64,000 nucleotides of DNA from Chromobacterium haemolyticum (GCF_002081825.1 NZ_MUKU01000003.1:124001-188000), one strand, 5' to 3'; positions 9,765 through 23,553 are shown, counted from the first letter of the stretch. The notes: generated from the sequence alone by a model not told the origin. Numbers and translations are program-made.

Positions 9765-11600
9765 TTATTGAGCGTCGGACAAACCCTGCTTGCCCATCGT
9801 CACACTGTACTTCTGACGCAGCGTGTCAAGATAGCTGGACAACTGAGCATTGGCGTTCATCTCGCCCAGAATGGCGCTCAGCTGGCCGCGTTCGGCCTCG
9901 CTGGCCGCCGGCGCAGGAATCACCTTGTCGATGCGATAGAGCGCGTATTCTCCGTTATCGCGCTTGGCCCCGGCAAAGGCCGGCAGCTTGCCCGCCTGAG
10001 CGGCGAACACGGCGCGCGCATCGGCGATCGGCAACCCGCCCGGATCACGGCGCAGCAGGGTCTTGGCTTCGCTCCAAGCCTTGCCCTCGCCCTTGCCCGC
10101 CTTGAGCTCGGCCAACAGCGCCTGGCCCTTCTTCTCGGCTAGCTTGGCGCCTTCCTTGGCCACCAGCTCGGCCTTGATCACCTCACGCACCTCGTCCATC
10201 GTCTGCTGACGCTCCGGCTGATGTTCGGCCACGCGCACCACCAACAGGCGGTTGTTGCCGATGTCCACAGGCTCGCTATTGTGCTTCTTCTTCAGCACGT
10301 CCTCGCTGAACGCCGCCTCCAGCACCTTGGGGCTGTTGAGCAGAGGGTCCGCCGCCGGCTTGCCGCGACTCAGCCAATCGGAATGCTGCGGCTGCAGCTT
10401 CAGCTGCTCTTGCAGCGCCTTCAGCGAATCGCCCTGCTGGTAGGCCAGTTCGGTCAGCTTGTCGGCCTGGCTGCGGAACAGGCTGCCCGCCAGCTGACGC
10501 TGCAGCTTCTCGGCAATAGCCGCCTTCACTTCAGCAAAGTCCTGCGCCTTGACTTCATCCAGCTTGATGATGTGATAACCAAACTCGGTCTCGATCACTT
10601 CGCTGATCTGGCCCGGCTTCATGCGGAACACCGCGTCGTCGAAAGGCTTCACCATCATGCCATGGCCGAAGAAGCCCAAATCGCCGCCATTAGCCGCGGA
10701 ACCCGGGTCTTGCGACTTGGCCTTGGCCAGTTCCGCGAAACGAGCCGGATTGGCGCGCACATCCTTCAGCAACGCTTCGGCTTCAGCCTTGATCTTGGCC
10801 TTCTGCTCCGGTTTGGCGTCCTTGGCCACCGTCAGCAAGATGTGGGAAGCGCGGCGCTGCTCATTGCTGAACTCGGCCTTATGTTCTTCATAGTACTTCT
10901 GCAGCTCGGCGTCGCTGGGCTTGACGCCCTGAGCCAAGGCGTCCTGAGACAGCAGCACATAGTCGAGCTTGACCCGCTCCGGTACGCGGAAACGCTTCAA
11001 ATTGGCGTCGTAGAAGGCCTTGAGCGATGCGTCGTCGGTCTTGACTTCGGCGGCGAAGTCCGCCGGCTTCAACAGCAGGGAGCGCACTTCGCGGCCCTCG
11101 CCCAACAAGCCGGCCAAGCGGTTAACCACCGTGCCCGCGACGAACTCGGTCCCGGCGATGCCGGTCAGCTGGCTTTGCAGCACGAGGTCGCGCTTGACCT
11201 GGATTTCGAATGCTTCAGGCGACGGGTAACGGTTTTGCAGGAATTCGCGATAGCGTTCCGGGCTGAACTTGCCGTTGTCCTGGAAGGCCGGAATGGAGGC
11301 GATGACTTTGCGCAACTGCTCGGGGCTGACGGTGACGCCGCGGTCGTGGGCGTCGGACAGCAGCAGTTCTTGACGGATCAGGTTTTCCAGCGCGGCCTGA
11401 CGGTTGGCCGGATCGGTGGGCTGGCCCTCCAAGGCTCGATCCAGATCGCGCTTGTAAATCTTGGCGGAACCTACCTTGGCGAGATAAGGGTCGTCGGAAG
11501 CTGCTTCATAGCTGCCCACGCCGAAGCCCACGAAGGTCAACGCAACAGCTCCCAATACAACCTGAATGAAGACTTTATTGTTCTGGACAAACTCGAACAT
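9765..11600 (-). CDS. ppiD: Periplasmic folding chaperone / peptidyl-prolyl isomerase PpiD
   Basis: A 611-residue membrane-anchored periplasmic chaperone. An N-terminal membrane anchor ([20 protein letters not shown], residues 10-29) is followed by a SurA-like N-terminal domain. A parvulin domain covers about residues 225-355 ([33 protein letters not shown]). A second chaperone-like region makes up the C-terminus. It helps outer-membrane and periplasmic proteins fold near the Sec translocon. It lies downstream of hupB and two tRNA genes, the usual position in Neisseriales and related betaproteobacteria, but is separated from the tRNAs by a terminator. Confidence 0.93.
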   Translation of the reverse strand: MFEFVQNNKVFIQVVLGAVALTFVGFGVGSYEAASDDPYLAKVGSAKIYKRDLDRALEGQPTDPANRQAALENLIRQELLLSDAHDRGVTVSPEQLRKVIASIPAFQDNGKFSPERYREFLQNRYPSPEAFEIQVKRDLVLQSQLTGIAGTEFVAGTVVNRLAGLLGEGREVRSLLLKPADFAAEVKTDDASLKAFYDANLKRFRVPERVKLDYVLLSQDALAQGVKPSDAELQKYYEEHKAEFSNEQRRASHILLTVAKDAKPEQKAKIKAEAEALLKDVRANPARFAELAKAKSQDPGSAANGGDLGFFGHGMMVKPFDDAVFRMKPGQISEVIETEFGYHIIKLDEVKAQDFAEVKAAIAEKLQRQLAGSLFRSQADKLTELAYQQGDSLKALQEQLKLQPQHSDWLSRGKPAADPLLNSPKVLEAAFSEDVLKKKHNSEPVDIGNNRLLVVRVAEHQPERQQTMDEVREVIKAELVAKEGAKLAEKKGQALLAELKAGKGEGKAWSEAKTLLRRDPGGLPIADARAVFAAQAGKLPAFAGAKRDNGEYALYRIDKVIPAPAASEAERGQLSAILGEMNANAQLSSYLDTLRQKYSVTMGKQGLSDAQ

Positions 11601-11626
11601 GGCGATTGGCTTGAGCCACCCTTGTC

Positions 11627-11659
11627 AAAAAAAAAGGTGAACGCTGTATTTCGTTCACC
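11627..11659 (-). terminator. Terminator after the tRNA-Val/tRNA-Asp pair
   Basis: On the minus strand, GGTGAACG/CGTTCACC form an 8-bp stem followed by nine T. It lies 13 bp after tRNA-Asp, before ppiD. Confidence 0.9.
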
Positions 11660-11672
11660 TTTTTGTGAGTTC

Positions 11673-11749
11673 TGGCGGAGCGGACGGGACTCGAACCCGC
11701 GACCCCCGGCGTGACAGGCCGGTATTCTAACCAACTGAACTACCGCTCC
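11673..11749 (-). tRNA. tRNA-Asp (GTC)
   Basis: A 77-nt cloverleaf on the minus strand. The acceptor is GGAGCGG/CCGCTCC, the anticodon arm reads CCTGTCACG with anticodon GTC, the T-arm carries GGTTCGAGTCC, and the 3' CCA is encoded. It is seven bases downstream of tRNA-Val and is probably processed from the same transcript. Confidence 0.97.
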
Positions 11750-11755
11750 GGACTG

Positions 11756-11831
11756 TGGTGGGCGTTGACGGAGTCGAACCGCCGACATTCTGCTTGTAAG
11801 GCAGACGCTCTACCAACTGAGCTAAACGCCC
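11756..11831 (-). tRNA. tRNA-Val (TAC)
   Basis: A 76-nt cloverleaf on the minus strand. The acceptor is GGGCGTT/AACGCCC, the D-arm is AGCTCAGTTGGTAGAGC, the anticodon is TAC within CCTTACAAG, and CCA is encoded. It lies between hupB and tRNA-Asp. Confidence 0.97.
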
Positions 11832-11874
11832 CTCGAAACACCTTGCCAGCCGCTAGGGCTGCCAAGGCCGCTAA

Positions 11875-12144
11875 TTATAGCGCGTCTTTCAGTGCCTTGC
11901 CAGCACGGAACTTCGGCGAACGAGCTGCCGGGATCTTGATGGTGGCGCCGGTCTTCGGGTTGCGGCCGCTGCGTTCTGCGCGCTCGCCAACGTAGAAGGT
12001 GCCGAAGCCCACCAGCGTCACGGTGTCGCCCTTTTTCAGAGCGTCGGTTACAGCGGCCACCATGCCATCCAGCGCCTTGGCGGCGGCGGCTTTGGAGATA
12101 TCGGCCTCAGCGGCAATAGCGTCAATCAGTTCAGACTTGTTCAC
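11875..12144 (-). CDS. hupB: DNA-binding protein HU-beta
   Basis: An 89-residue histone-like protein that bends and compacts DNA as a dimer. The sequence runs from [18 protein letters not shown] through [20 protein letters not shown] to the DNA-binding arm signature [16 protein letters not shown] place the start at GTG 12144 because it has an AAAGGGGA ribosome site and gives the normal HU length; the open frame upstream is longer but unrelated to HU. A near-consensus promoter lies upstream. Lon degrades HU in E. coli, and the genes are adjacent here as in many proteobacteria. Confidence 0.95.
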   Translation of the reverse strand: MNKSELIDAIAAEADISKAAAAKALDGMVAAVTDALKKGDTVTLVGFGTFYVGERAERSGRNPKTGATIKIPAARSPKFRAGKALKDAL

Positions 12145-12198
12145 GTAAGTCCCCTTTCGTCGTTCTCGGTCTACGTAATTCGGATAAAAACCGCTTGC

Positions 12199-12228
12199 TT
12201 TATAGCAAGGGCGAAATCCTTGTGTCAA
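12199..12228 (-). promoter_or_regulatory. hupB promoter
   Basis: Minus strand: a perfect -35 TTGACA (12223-12228), an 18-bp spacer and a -10 TATAAA (12199-12204), 55 bp before the hupB GTG. It gives hupB its own strong transcription start independent of lon. Confidence 0.8.
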
Positions 12229-12318
12229 GCGGCTTTGACGGGCATTTTGCCATTTCGCAAGCATGCTGAAAAGCCGCATGAACACAAGTTATTCAACGTT
12301 TGGCTAAGGCCATGATTC

Positions 12319-14736
<2,418 letters not shown>

Positions 14737-14770
14737 ATCACCTAACCTTGCTTGTGAAACAATGCTTGGG

Positions 14771-14798
14771 AGATGGGGGGCGGACAGTAAAATTCAAC
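14771..14798 (-). promoter_or_regulatory. Sigma-32 (RpoH) heat-shock promoter of lon
   Basis: On the minus strand, a GTTGAA -35 element (14793-14798), a 14-bp spacer and CCCCATCT (14771-14778). This closely matches the RpoH consensus CTTGAA-N(13-15)-CCCCATNT. It lies 35 bp before the lon ATG and explains heat-shock induction of lon separately from clpX. Confidence 0.85.
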
Positions 14799-14834
14799 AC
14801 CCCCATACTAAATCAGATTTCCGGCTCTACAAAT

Positions 14835-14858
14835 AAAAAACCGCCCGGTTTGGGCGGT
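14835..14858 (-). terminator. Terminator between clpX and lon
   Basis: On the minus strand, ACCGCCC/GGGCGGT form a stem with a 5-nt loop, followed by TTTTTTA. It lies 22 bp after the clpX stop, so lon depends on its own promoter. Confidence 0.88.
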
Positions 14859-14879
14859 CTCCGGAGTCGCGGCGAACAA

Positions 14880-16154
<1,275 letters not shown>

Positions 16155-16173
16155 TTGCGGATTCCATCACTCC

Positions 16174-16806
16174 TTAAGCTTTCACGTCCTTGTGGGACGT
16201 CAGCACTTTATCGATCAAGCCGTAGGCCTGTGCCTCGTCGGCGGACATGAAGTTGTCGCGCTCGGTGTCGGCCATCACCCGCTCCAGCTGCTGACCGCTG
16301 TGTTTGGCCAGCAACTCGTTCATCTTGGCCTTGACCTTGACCAGTTCGCGAGCGTGAATCTCAATATCGGTGACCTGGCCGGACAGGCCGCCGCCGTACA
16401 GCAGCGGCTGGTGAATCATCACCCGGCTGTTGGCCAGCGCGAAGCGCTTGCCCGGCGCGCCAGCGGCGAGCAGGAAGGCGCCCATGCTGGCGGCCTGGCC
16501 GATGCACAAGGTGGAAACATCCGGCTTGATGAAGTTCATCGTGTCGTAAATGGACATGCCCGCGGTAATCGACCCACCCGGCGAGTTGATGTAGAAGTGA
16601 ATATCCTTGTCCGGATTTTCCGATTCAAGGAACAACATCTGCGCCACAACCAGGTTGGCCGACTCATCCGTGACAGGGCCCACCAGGAACACGATGCGCT
16701 CCTTCAGCAGACGCGAGTAGATGTCATACGCGCGCTCGCCGCGGCCGCTTTGTTCCACCACCATGGGCACAAGGCCCAGACTTTGAGGTTCCATCATCGA
16801 TTTCAT
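16174..16806 (-). CDS. clpP: ATP-dependent Clp protease proteolytic subunit ClpP
   Basis: A 210-residue serine protease forming the tetradecameric ClpP barrel. The catalytic triad is Ser107 (GQAASMGAF), His132 (RVMIHQP) and Asp180 (MADTERD). The conserved [18 protein letters not shown] block is intact. The ATG at 16806 has a GGAG site; methionines at residues 4 and 5 are alternative starts. It lies 18 bp after tig and just before clpX. Confidence 0.97.
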   Translation of the reverse strand: MKSMMEPQSLGLVPMVVEQSGRGERAYDIYSRLLKERIVFLVGPVTDESANLVVAQMLFLESENPDKDIHFYINSPGGSITAGMSIYDTMNFIKPDVSTLCIGQAASMGAFLLAAGAPGKRFALANSRVMIHQPLLYGGGLSGQVTDIEIHARELVKVKAKMNELLAKHSGQQLERVMADTERDNFMSADEAQAYGLIDKVLTSHKDVKA

Positions 16807-16824
16807 CGGCCACTCCAGCTGTTA

Positions 16825-18132
16825 TCAGGCGTTGTTGCCCATCAGGGCGTCGAAGGACAGTTCTTTCTCTACAACATTGGCCTTGGACAGCACAAATTCA
16901 ACCACATTATCTTCCAGCACCATGGAAGTCGGGCCTTCCAGGCGGTCCGGGCTGGCGTAGTACCAGGTCAGCACTTCAGCCGGATCTTCGTAGCTGTCGG
17001 CAAACTCGGTGATCATGGCCTTGACTTGGTCCTGCTTGGCTTCCAGCTTGTTGGATTCCACGACTTCGGACAGAATCAGGCCCAGAGCCACGCGGCGCTC
17101 GGCTTGCTGAGCAAACAGTTCCGGCGGGAACGGCATGTCTTTGACGTTCATGCCGCGTTGCTGCATGTCGCGACGAGCTTGCTCGACCAGACGGCCGATT
17201 TCCAGGCTGACCAGGGCTTTCGGCAGTTCGATTTCGGTGGAGTCCAACAGCGCCTGCATCACGTTTTCCTTGGTGCGGGCCTGCAGACGGCGCTTCACTT
17301 CGCGTTCCACGTTCTTGCGGATTTCAGCGCGCATTTTCTCAACGTCGCCGTCGGCGATGCCCAGCAGCTTGGCGAACTCTTCGTTCACTTCCGGCAGCAC
17401 GGCTTCAGCCACATTCTTCAGCAGGATTTCGAACACGGCGGTTTTGCCGGCTACGTCCTTGCCGTGGTAATCCTCGGGGAAGCTCACTTCCACGCTCTTG
17501 ATGTCGCCTTCCTTCATGCCGGCAACGCCCGCTTCAAACTCGGCCAGCATCTGGCCTTGGCCCAGCACGAACGGGAAGTTCTCGGAAGAGCCGCCTTCGA
17601 AGGCCACGCCATCGATGGCGCCCTTGAAGTCGATGATCACGCGGTCGCCGGTGGCGGCTTCGCGCTCAACGCGGTTGTAGCGGGTGCGCTGCTTGCGCAG
17701 GATATCGATGGTTTTCTCGATTTCGGCGTCGGTCACCGGAGTCAGCGGCTTTTCCACTTCCTTGCCGGCCAGTTCGCCTACCTTCACTTCCGGGTAAATC
17801 TCGAAAGTGGCTGCGAACTTGAAGTTTTCCTTGTCGTCGCCGGCGGCTACCGGCTCGAAGCGCGGGTAACCTGCAACGCGCAGCTTCTGCTCGCTCACGG
17901 CGGAGTAGAAACCCTGTTGAACCTGTTCACCCATCACTTCTTCACGCACCTGGGCGCCGTAGTTCATTTCCACGATCTTCAGCGGAGCCTTGCCCGGGCG
18001 GAAACCTTGAATCTTGGCGTTGCGGGCTACGCGCTTCAGGCGCTCGGCCACTTGCGTATCGATAGCCGCCATCGGCAGGGCGATATTCATGCGGCGCTCA
18101 AGATTGCTCAATGTTTCCAGCTGTACTTGCAT
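16825..18132 (-). CDS. tig: Trigger factor (ribosome-associated chaperone)
   Basis: A 435-residue chaperone that binds nascent chains at the ribosome exit tunnel. Its N-terminal ribosome-binding domain contains a variant of the GFRxGxxP signature (GFRPGKAPLK, around residue 44). A FKBP-type peptidyl-prolyl isomerase domain lies around residues 160-245 (GDRVIIDFKGAIDGVAFEGG). The C-terminal helical chaperone domain follows. The ATG has an AAGGA site. It is first in tig-clpP-clpX, the common proteobacterial arrangement. Confidence 0.97.
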   Translation of the reverse strand: MQVQLETLSNLERRMNIALPMAAIDTQVAERLKRVARNAKIQGFRPGKAPLKIVEMNYGAQVREEVMGEQVQQGFYSAVSEQKLRVAGYPRFEPVAAGDDKENFKFAATFEIYPEVKVGELAGKEVEKPLTPVTDAEIEKTIDILRKQRTRYNRVEREAATGDRVIIDFKGAIDGVAFEGGSSENFPFVLGQGQMLAEFEAGVAGMKEGDIKSVEVSFPEDYHGKDVAGKTAVFEILLKNVAEAVLPEVNEEFAKLLGIADGDVEKMRAEIRKNVEREVKRRLQARTKENVMQALLDSTEIELPKALVSLEIGRLVEQARRDMQQRGMNVKDMPFPPELFAQQAERRVALGLILSEVVESNKLEAKQDQVKAMITEFADSYEDPAEVLTWYYASPDRLEGPTSMVLEDNVVEFVLSKANVVEKELSFDALMGNNA

Positions 18133-18268
18133 GTTAAATCCTTAAGTGTGTGACAGGTTTAGTCATCTGGGACGGTACGACGCCACGGATTGGCAGACTC
18201 GACGGACATTGCCTCACCTTGAGTGGCGCTGCGCGGAGTTACACCACGCACCCAACGCGAAAGCGGAC

Positions 18269-18295
18269 AGTATAGCACGCAGCCGGCGCTGGCAA
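18269..18295 (-). promoter_or_regulatory. Putative promoter of tig-clpP-clpX
   Basis: Minus strand: a good -10 TATACT (18269-18274) and a weaker -35 TTGCCA (18290-18295) with a short 15-bp spacer, about 140 bp before tig. Nothing else is recognisable between here and the trxB promoter (18296-18504). Confidence 0.45.
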
Positions 18296-18504
18296 GTAGC
18301 CGCCACGCGGCCGCTGCAGGCCAAGCGGGCCTAGCCCCGCCGCGGATTCCGGCATGACTGCGCCCCGAAAAACGGCAAGCTTTTGAATCAACGCGTGAAT
18401 GCGCAAATGATTTTGATCTGAACCAAGCCCGGCCGATAGGACGGTCTGGACGGGTGATAAAGGATTTCAATCAGCAATGTTGAATATTCCAATCACGCCG
18501 ACCC

Positions 18505-18533
18505 TTAACCTTGCCCCTCCGCTCTTGTATATT
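18505..18533 (+). promoter_or_regulatory. Putative sigma-70 promoter of trxB
   Basis: -35 TTAACC (18505-18510), 17-bp spacer, -10 TATATT (18528-18533). It predicts a leader of about 170 nt, which is GC-rich and without a convincing structure or ORF, before the trxB ribosome site. Confidence 0.55.
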
Positions 18534-18629
18534 GTCAGCCGAAACGGTCGTCGCCGCGCAGGCGCGGCCGACGTCGGCGGGTGTCCGGAACTTGGATTCC
18601 GTCGGCTTGGCTCCATACTTCAGAACTGA

Positions 18630-19667
<1,038 letters not shown>

Positions 19668-19671
19668 ACGC

Positions 19672-20295
19672 TTGAAAGCCTTCAAGAAAGCCTTGCAAGG
19701 CCTGCGCCAGCAGGTGCGCGACTCACGCGCGCCTGCTGGCGCTTCCGTTTCCGCCGCGCCGCCGGCCGAACCAGAACCGGATTTCCGCCAGTTGTTCCGC
19801 GACGTCAAGCCCGTGAAGCCGGACGACCGACATGCCAGCCCTCGCCCCAAGCCCAGCCCACATCCGCGCCGGCGCCATCAGCACGGCCAGACATCGGAAG
19901 CGGTGCAACAGGCCTTGCTGCAGCAGATGGTGGGCTGGTTCGAACCAGCCGAGATCGACGCCCATTTCGCCCGGCCCGGCATGCCCTCCGCCACGCTGAA
20001 AAAGCTGCGCGCAGGCTTCTGGCCGGTCTGCCGCCAGCTCGACCTGCACGGCTGCGACCGCTACCAGGCACAGGATGCGCTGGCCTTGTTCCTGCACCAG
20101 GCGCGGCGCCACGGCCCCTGCGTGCGGGTGATACACGGCAAGGGTTTCGGCTCCAACGGCCAGCCGGTGCTCAAACGCATGGTGCGCGCCTGGCTCAAGC
20201 ACCACCCCGACGTACTGGCCTTCTGCGAGGCCGGCGAAACCATGGGCGGCGCCGGCGCGCTTCTGGTGCTGCTGCGGCGCGAACACGCGCCGTGA
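19672..20295 (+). CDS. Smr-domain protein
   Basis: A 207-residue protein with a C-terminal Smr domain: LDLHGCDRYQAQDALALFL (from about residue 123) and RVIHGKGFGSNGQPVL. Proteobacterial relatives (SmrA/SmrB) act as nucleases; SmrB cleaves mRNA at collided ribosomes. The first 80 residues are basic, Pro-rich and probably disordered. The only start giving the full frame is TTG 19672, four bases after trxB, so translation may be coupled. The SmrA-versus-SmrB assignment cannot be made from sequence alone. Confidence 0.8.
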   Translation: MKAFKKALQGLRQQVRDSRAPAGASVSAAPPAEPEPDFRQLFRDVKPVKPDDRHASPRPKPSPHPRRRHQHGQTSEAVQQALLQQMVGWFEPAEIDAHFARPGMPSATLKKLRAGFWPVCRQLDLHGCDRYQAQDALALFLHQARRHGPCVRVIHGKGFGSNGQPVLKRMVRAWLKHHPDVLAFCEAGETMGGAGALLVLLRREHAP

Positions 20296-20393
20296 AAATT
20301 TCGTTACCCATTCCCATTGTCTAACCGGGCGGGAATCCGCTAATCTCAAAATAAGGCGGACGCACCACCCAGTTCCACCACAGGAGTTACTGC

Positions 20394-20846
20394 ATGTCCG
20401 GCACTGCTTGCCCCGACTTCACCCTGCCCGGCACCGCCGGCGCCTCGTTTCAGCTGTCCTCCAGCCCCAAACCGCTGGTGATCTACTTCTACCCCAAAGA
20501 CAACACCCCCGGCTGCACCAATGAAAGCATAGACTTCCGCGACCTCCATGCCGAATTCGCCGCCGCCGGGGCCGCCATCGTCGGCATTTCCCGCGACGGC
20601 CTGAAATCCCATGAAAATTTCAAGGCCAAGTTGGAGCTGCCGTTTGAACTGCTGTCCGACACAGAGGAGACCATCTGCAATTTGTTTGGCGTCATCAAGA
20701 TGAAGAATATGTATGGCAAACAAGTCAGAGGCATTGAACGCAGCACCTTCGTGATTGACGGGAACGGCGACATCGCGCGCGAATGGCGCGGCGTCAAAGT
20801 GCCCGGCCACGCCGCGGCGGTGCTGGACTTCGTTAAGACGCTCTAA
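20394..20846 (+). CDS. bcp: Thiol peroxidase of the Bcp/PrxQ family
   Basis: A 150-residue peroxiredoxin that reduces hydroperoxides with thioredoxin or similar donors. The peroxidatic Cys41 lies in YFYPKDNTPGCTNES. Most Bcp proteins have a resolving Cys five residues later; here that position is Ile46. The only other Cys residues are Cys6 and one in ETICNLFG, so this is an atypical member that could use another resolving thiol. Nearby trxB fits a redox role. The start has an AGGAG site. Confidence 0.88.
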   Translation: MSGTACPDFTLPGTAGASFQLSSSPKPLVIYFYPKDNTPGCTNESIDFRDLHAEFAAAGAAIVGISRDGLKSHENFKAKLELPFELLSDTEETICNLFGVIKMKNMYGKQVRGIERSTFVIDGNGDIAREWRGVKVPGHAAAVLDFVKTL

Positions 20847-20854
20847 AACCGCGT

Positions 20855-20882
20855 CGGGGCGGCCGGCCACCGGACCGCCCCG
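20855..20882. terminator. Hairpin between bcp and phoH
   Basis: CGGGGCGG (20855-20862) pairs with CCGCCCCG (20875-20882), with further CCGG/CCGG pairing inside. No U tract follows, so it is at best a weak or partial terminator. Confidence 0.35.
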
Positions 20883-20903
20883 CGATAAAACCAGGGGATC
20901 ATT

Positions 20904-22307
20904 ATGGCCAGCCGCAAAAAAATCAGCGCCAGCAAGCTGTTTGTTCTCGACACCAACGTGCTGCTGCACGACCCCACCTGCTTGTATCGTTTCGAAGAAC
21001 ACGATGTGTTCATCCCCATCATCACGCTGGAAGAATTGGACACCCACAAGAAGGGCATGTCCGAAGTGGCGCGCAATGCGCGCCAAGCCAGCCGTTTCCT
21101 CGATGAGATCGTCAGCGGCGCCGAAGCCAAAATCGAATCCGGCATTCCGCTGAAGAACGCCAGCCGCGACGCCGCCACCGGCAAGCTGATCCTGCAGACT
21201 CAGGCGATACACAGCGTGCTGCCGCCGTCGCTGCCGGTGGGCAAGGCCGACAATCAGATCCTCGGCATCGTGATGGCGCTGAAGGAACTGCAGCAGGGCC
21301 GCTCGGTGATCCTGGTATCCAAAGACATCAATATGCGCATCAAGGCCCGCGCGCTGGGCCTGGACGCGGAAGACTATTTCAACGACAAGGTGCTGGAAGA
21401 CACCGACCTGCTCTACACCGGCACCCGCGAGATCGACGAGAGCTTCTGGGAGCGCAACGGCAAGGACATGAAATCCTGGCAGGAACAGGGCCGCAGTTAC
21501 TACCAGGTCAAGGGCCCGGACGGCCAGAACCTCTACGTCAACCAGATGCTGTGGCAGGAGGGCGCCCAGCCGCTGCAAGCGCGGGTAACCCAGGTGGAAG
21601 GCAAGACCGCGGTGCTGCAGACGTTGAAGGACTACAGCCACCACAAAAACAATGTCTGGGGCATCACCGCTCGCAACCGCGAGCAGAACTTCGCCCTCAA
21701 CCTGCTGATGGATCCGGAGGTGGACTTCATCACCCTGCTGGGTCAGGCCGGCACCGGCAAGACGCTGCTGACGCTGGCCGCCGGCCTGGCGATGACGCTG
21801 GAGCAGAAGCTGTACTCCGAAATCATCATGACCCGGGTCACCGTGCCGGTGGGCGAGGACATCGGCTTCCTGCCGGGCACCGAAGAGGAAAAGATGGCGC
21901 CCTGGATGGGCGCACTGGAGGACAATCTGGACGTGCTCAACAAAAGCGACGACGACGGCGGCGACTGGGGCCGAGCCGCCACCCGCGACCTGATCCGCTC
22001 CCGCATCAAGGTCAAATCGCTGAACTTCATGCGCGGTCGCACCTTCCTCAACAAATACCTGATCATAGACGAGGCGCAGAACCTGACGCCCAAGCAGATG
22101 AAGACGCTAATCACCCGCGCCGGCCCCGGCACCAAGGTGGTCTGCCTGGGCAATATCTCGCAAATCGACACCCCTTACCTGACCGAGGGCAGTTCCGGCC
22201 TGACTTATGTGGTGGACCGCTTCAAGGGCTGGGGCCATTCCGGCCACATCACCCTGCAGCGCGGCGAACGCTCGCGGCTGGCCGACCACGCTGCAGAAGT
22301 CCTGTGA
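20904..22307 (+). CDS. PIN-domain / PhoH-like ATPase
   Basis: A 467-residue fusion. The N-terminal PIN ribonuclease domain starts KLFVLDTNVLLHDP, with acidic residues expected at the active site. The C-terminal PhoH helicase-like ATPase has Walker A GQAGTGKTLL (around residue 282) and Walker B YLIIDEAQNLTPKQM. This PhoH2-type arrangement is known for RNA unwinding and cleavage in mycobacteria and differs from the single-domain PhoH next to ybeY. Its stop TGA overlaps the ATG of the following hydrolase (TGATG). Confidence 0.9.
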   Translation: MASRKKISASKLFVLDTNVLLHDPTCLYRFEEHDVFIPIITLEELDTHKKGMSEVARNARQASRFLDEIVSGAEAKIESGIPLKNASRDAATGKLILQTQAIHSVLPPSLPVGKADNQILGIVMALKELQQGRSVILVSKDINMRIKARALGLDAEDYFNDKVLEDTDLLYTGTREIDESFWERNGKDMKSWQEQGRSYYQVKGPDGQNLYVNQMLWQEGAQPLQARVTQVEGKTAVLQTLKDYSHHKNNVWGITARNREQNFALNLLMDPEVDFITLLGQAGTGKTLLTLAAGLAMTLEQKLYSEIIMTRVTVPVGEDIGFLPGTEEEKMAPWMGALEDNLDVLNKSDDDGGDWGRAATRDLIRSRIKVKSLNFMRGRTFLNKYLIIDEAQNLTPKQMKTLITRAGPGTKVVCLGNISQIDTPYLTEGSSGLTYVVDRFKGWGHSGHITLQRGERSRLADHAAEVL

Positions 22308-23134
22308 TGCACCCGCGCCTGGAGCTGCTTCATCAAGCCCCGGCCACAACGGCGGCGCGCCTTGCGCCGCCGTTGTTGTTCGTTCACGGCGCCTTTTGCG
22401 GCGCCTGGTGCTGGCGGGAAAACTTCATGCCCTGGTTCTCCCAGCAAGGCTACGATTGCTGGGCGCTGAGCCTGGAAGGCCACGGCGACAGCGAGGGTCG
22501 GGATTACCTGGCCGCCATCGGCGTCGACGACTATGTGCGCAATCTGGACTTCGCGCTCAAACAATTGTCGACAGCGCCGGTGATGGTGGGCCATTCGATG
22601 GGCGGCTACGTGGCGCAGCAATATCTGAGCCGCCACAAACTGCCCGGCGTGGCTTTGCTCGCCTCAGTGCCGCCCGGCGGGCTCGCCTCCTCCAGCCTGC
22701 GGTTGCTGACGCAGGCGCCGGCGCTGTTTCTCAAGCTCAATATGTACCAGCACGGCCTGTACGATCCGGAGTTCATCGAGCTGAAAGACATGCTGCTGTC
22801 GCCGGACGCGCCCGAATCGGCGGTGGAACTGCTGATCAGCCGTTGCCAACAGGAAAGTCAGCGCGCACTGATGGACATGACCCTGGTCAACCCGCTGGCC
22901 AACCGGCCGCTGGCGCGGCTGCCGGCGCTGGTGCTGGGCGCGGCGGAAGACCGACTGGTGGGGCCGGAAGACGTGGTGGCCACCGCGCGGCGTCTGGACG
23001 TGGCGGCGGACATCCTGCCCCATCTTGGCCATATGATGATGCTGGACACGCGCTGGGAGAGCGCGGCGGAATGGCTGGCTAACTGGCTGGAGCGGCAATT
23101 CCCGGAAGACTCGGATCAGGCGCTCAGCGCCTGA
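22307..23134 (+). CDS. Alpha/beta hydrolase
   Basis: A 275-residue alpha/beta-hydrolase-fold protein. The oxyanion region is FVHGAFCGAWCW, the nucleophile elbow is VGHSMGGYV, the acid is likely in GAAEDRLVGPED, and the catalytic His is in LPHLGHMMML. The substrate is unknown; lipase, esterase or lactonase roles are all possible. The ATG at 22307 overlaps the phoH stop, implying coupling. The open frame upstream of this ATG is a shadow within phoH. The stop TGA is the left flank of a family A element. Confidence 0.85.
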   Translation: MHPRLELLHQAPATTAARLAPPLLFVHGAFCGAWCWRENFMPWFSQQGYDCWALSLEGHGDSEGRDYLAAIGVDDYVRNLDFALKQLSTAPVMVGHSMGGYVAQQYLSRHKLPGVALLASVPPGGLASSSLRLLTQAPALFLKLNMYQHGLYDPEFIELKDMLLSPDAPESAVELLISRCQQESQRALMDMTLVNPLANRPLARLPALVLGAAEDRLVGPEDVVATARRLDVAADILPHLGHMMMLDTRWESAAEWLANWLERQFPEDSDQALSA

Positions 23135-23267
23135 GAACCAGTTTACTATCTGCTGCGCATCATGAGACGCGGCATGGTGAGTACAGCTTCGAAATGCGCA
23201 TGTACCACTTGACCATTCGGCTTTCTCAGCTTTTTTCGCCTTAGCTCGCTAGATCGTGAGCAGGTTC
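23135..23267 (+). mobile_element. Family A mini-element, copy A3
   Basis: A 133-bp copy with left end GAACCAGTTTACTATCT and right end AGATCGTGAGCAGGTTC. It is flanked by identical TGA triplets, 23132-23134 (the stop codon of the hydrolase) and 23268-23270, which look like a 3-bp target duplication. Confidence 0.82.
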
Positions 23268-23281
23268 TGAAACCTCGCAAT

Positions 23282-23307
23282 AAAAAAAGCGGCCTAGGCC
23301 GCTTTTT
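23282..23307. terminator. Bidirectional terminator
   Basis: The perfect palindrome GCGGCCTAGGCCGC (23289-23302) has seven A before it and five T after it. It serves the phoH-hydrolase transcript on the plus strand and the yjfB-like transcript on the minus strand. Confidence 0.9.
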
Positions 23308-23323
23308 CAGTTCCCGCGCCGGA

Positions 23324-23512
23324 TCAAGCGCGGGTATCGATGTTCTGCCCCAGATGGGCCGGATTGCTGGCCTGGGCCTGCGCCATAGTGTCGGACGCGC
23401 CTTGCACCAAGCTCAAAGCCGACTGCGACTGCGCCGACATGGCTTTTTTCAATGCGTAGATCTGGATGCTGTTGGACACGCCCTGCCCGCTGATCTGACT
23501 CAATCCATCCAT
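23324..23512 (-). CDS. YjfB-like putative motility protein
   Basis: A 62-residue protein (MDGLSQISGQGVSNSIQIYA, then LKKAMSAQSQSALSLVQGA) with the length and pattern of the YjfB family. Those are small uncharacterised proteins often associated with motility genes. ATG 23512 has an excellent GGGAGG site 7 nt upstream, which fixes the start; the frame could extend 18 codons further but without a site. It is a single gene with its own promoter and terminator, away from the flagellar locus. Confidence 0.75.
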   Translation of the reverse strand: MDGLSQISGQGVSNSIQIYALKKAMSAQSQSALSLVQGASDTMAQAQASNPAHLGQNIDTRA

Positions 23513-23553
23513 ACTTCGCCTCCCTTTGAAACACGCACAATGCGCATGGCTAT

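Noticed and set aside
21551-22306. N-terminal extension of the alpha/beta hydrolase into phoH
   Set aside because: The extension is out of frame with phoH and low in complexity. A good ATG overlaps the phoH stop at 22307.
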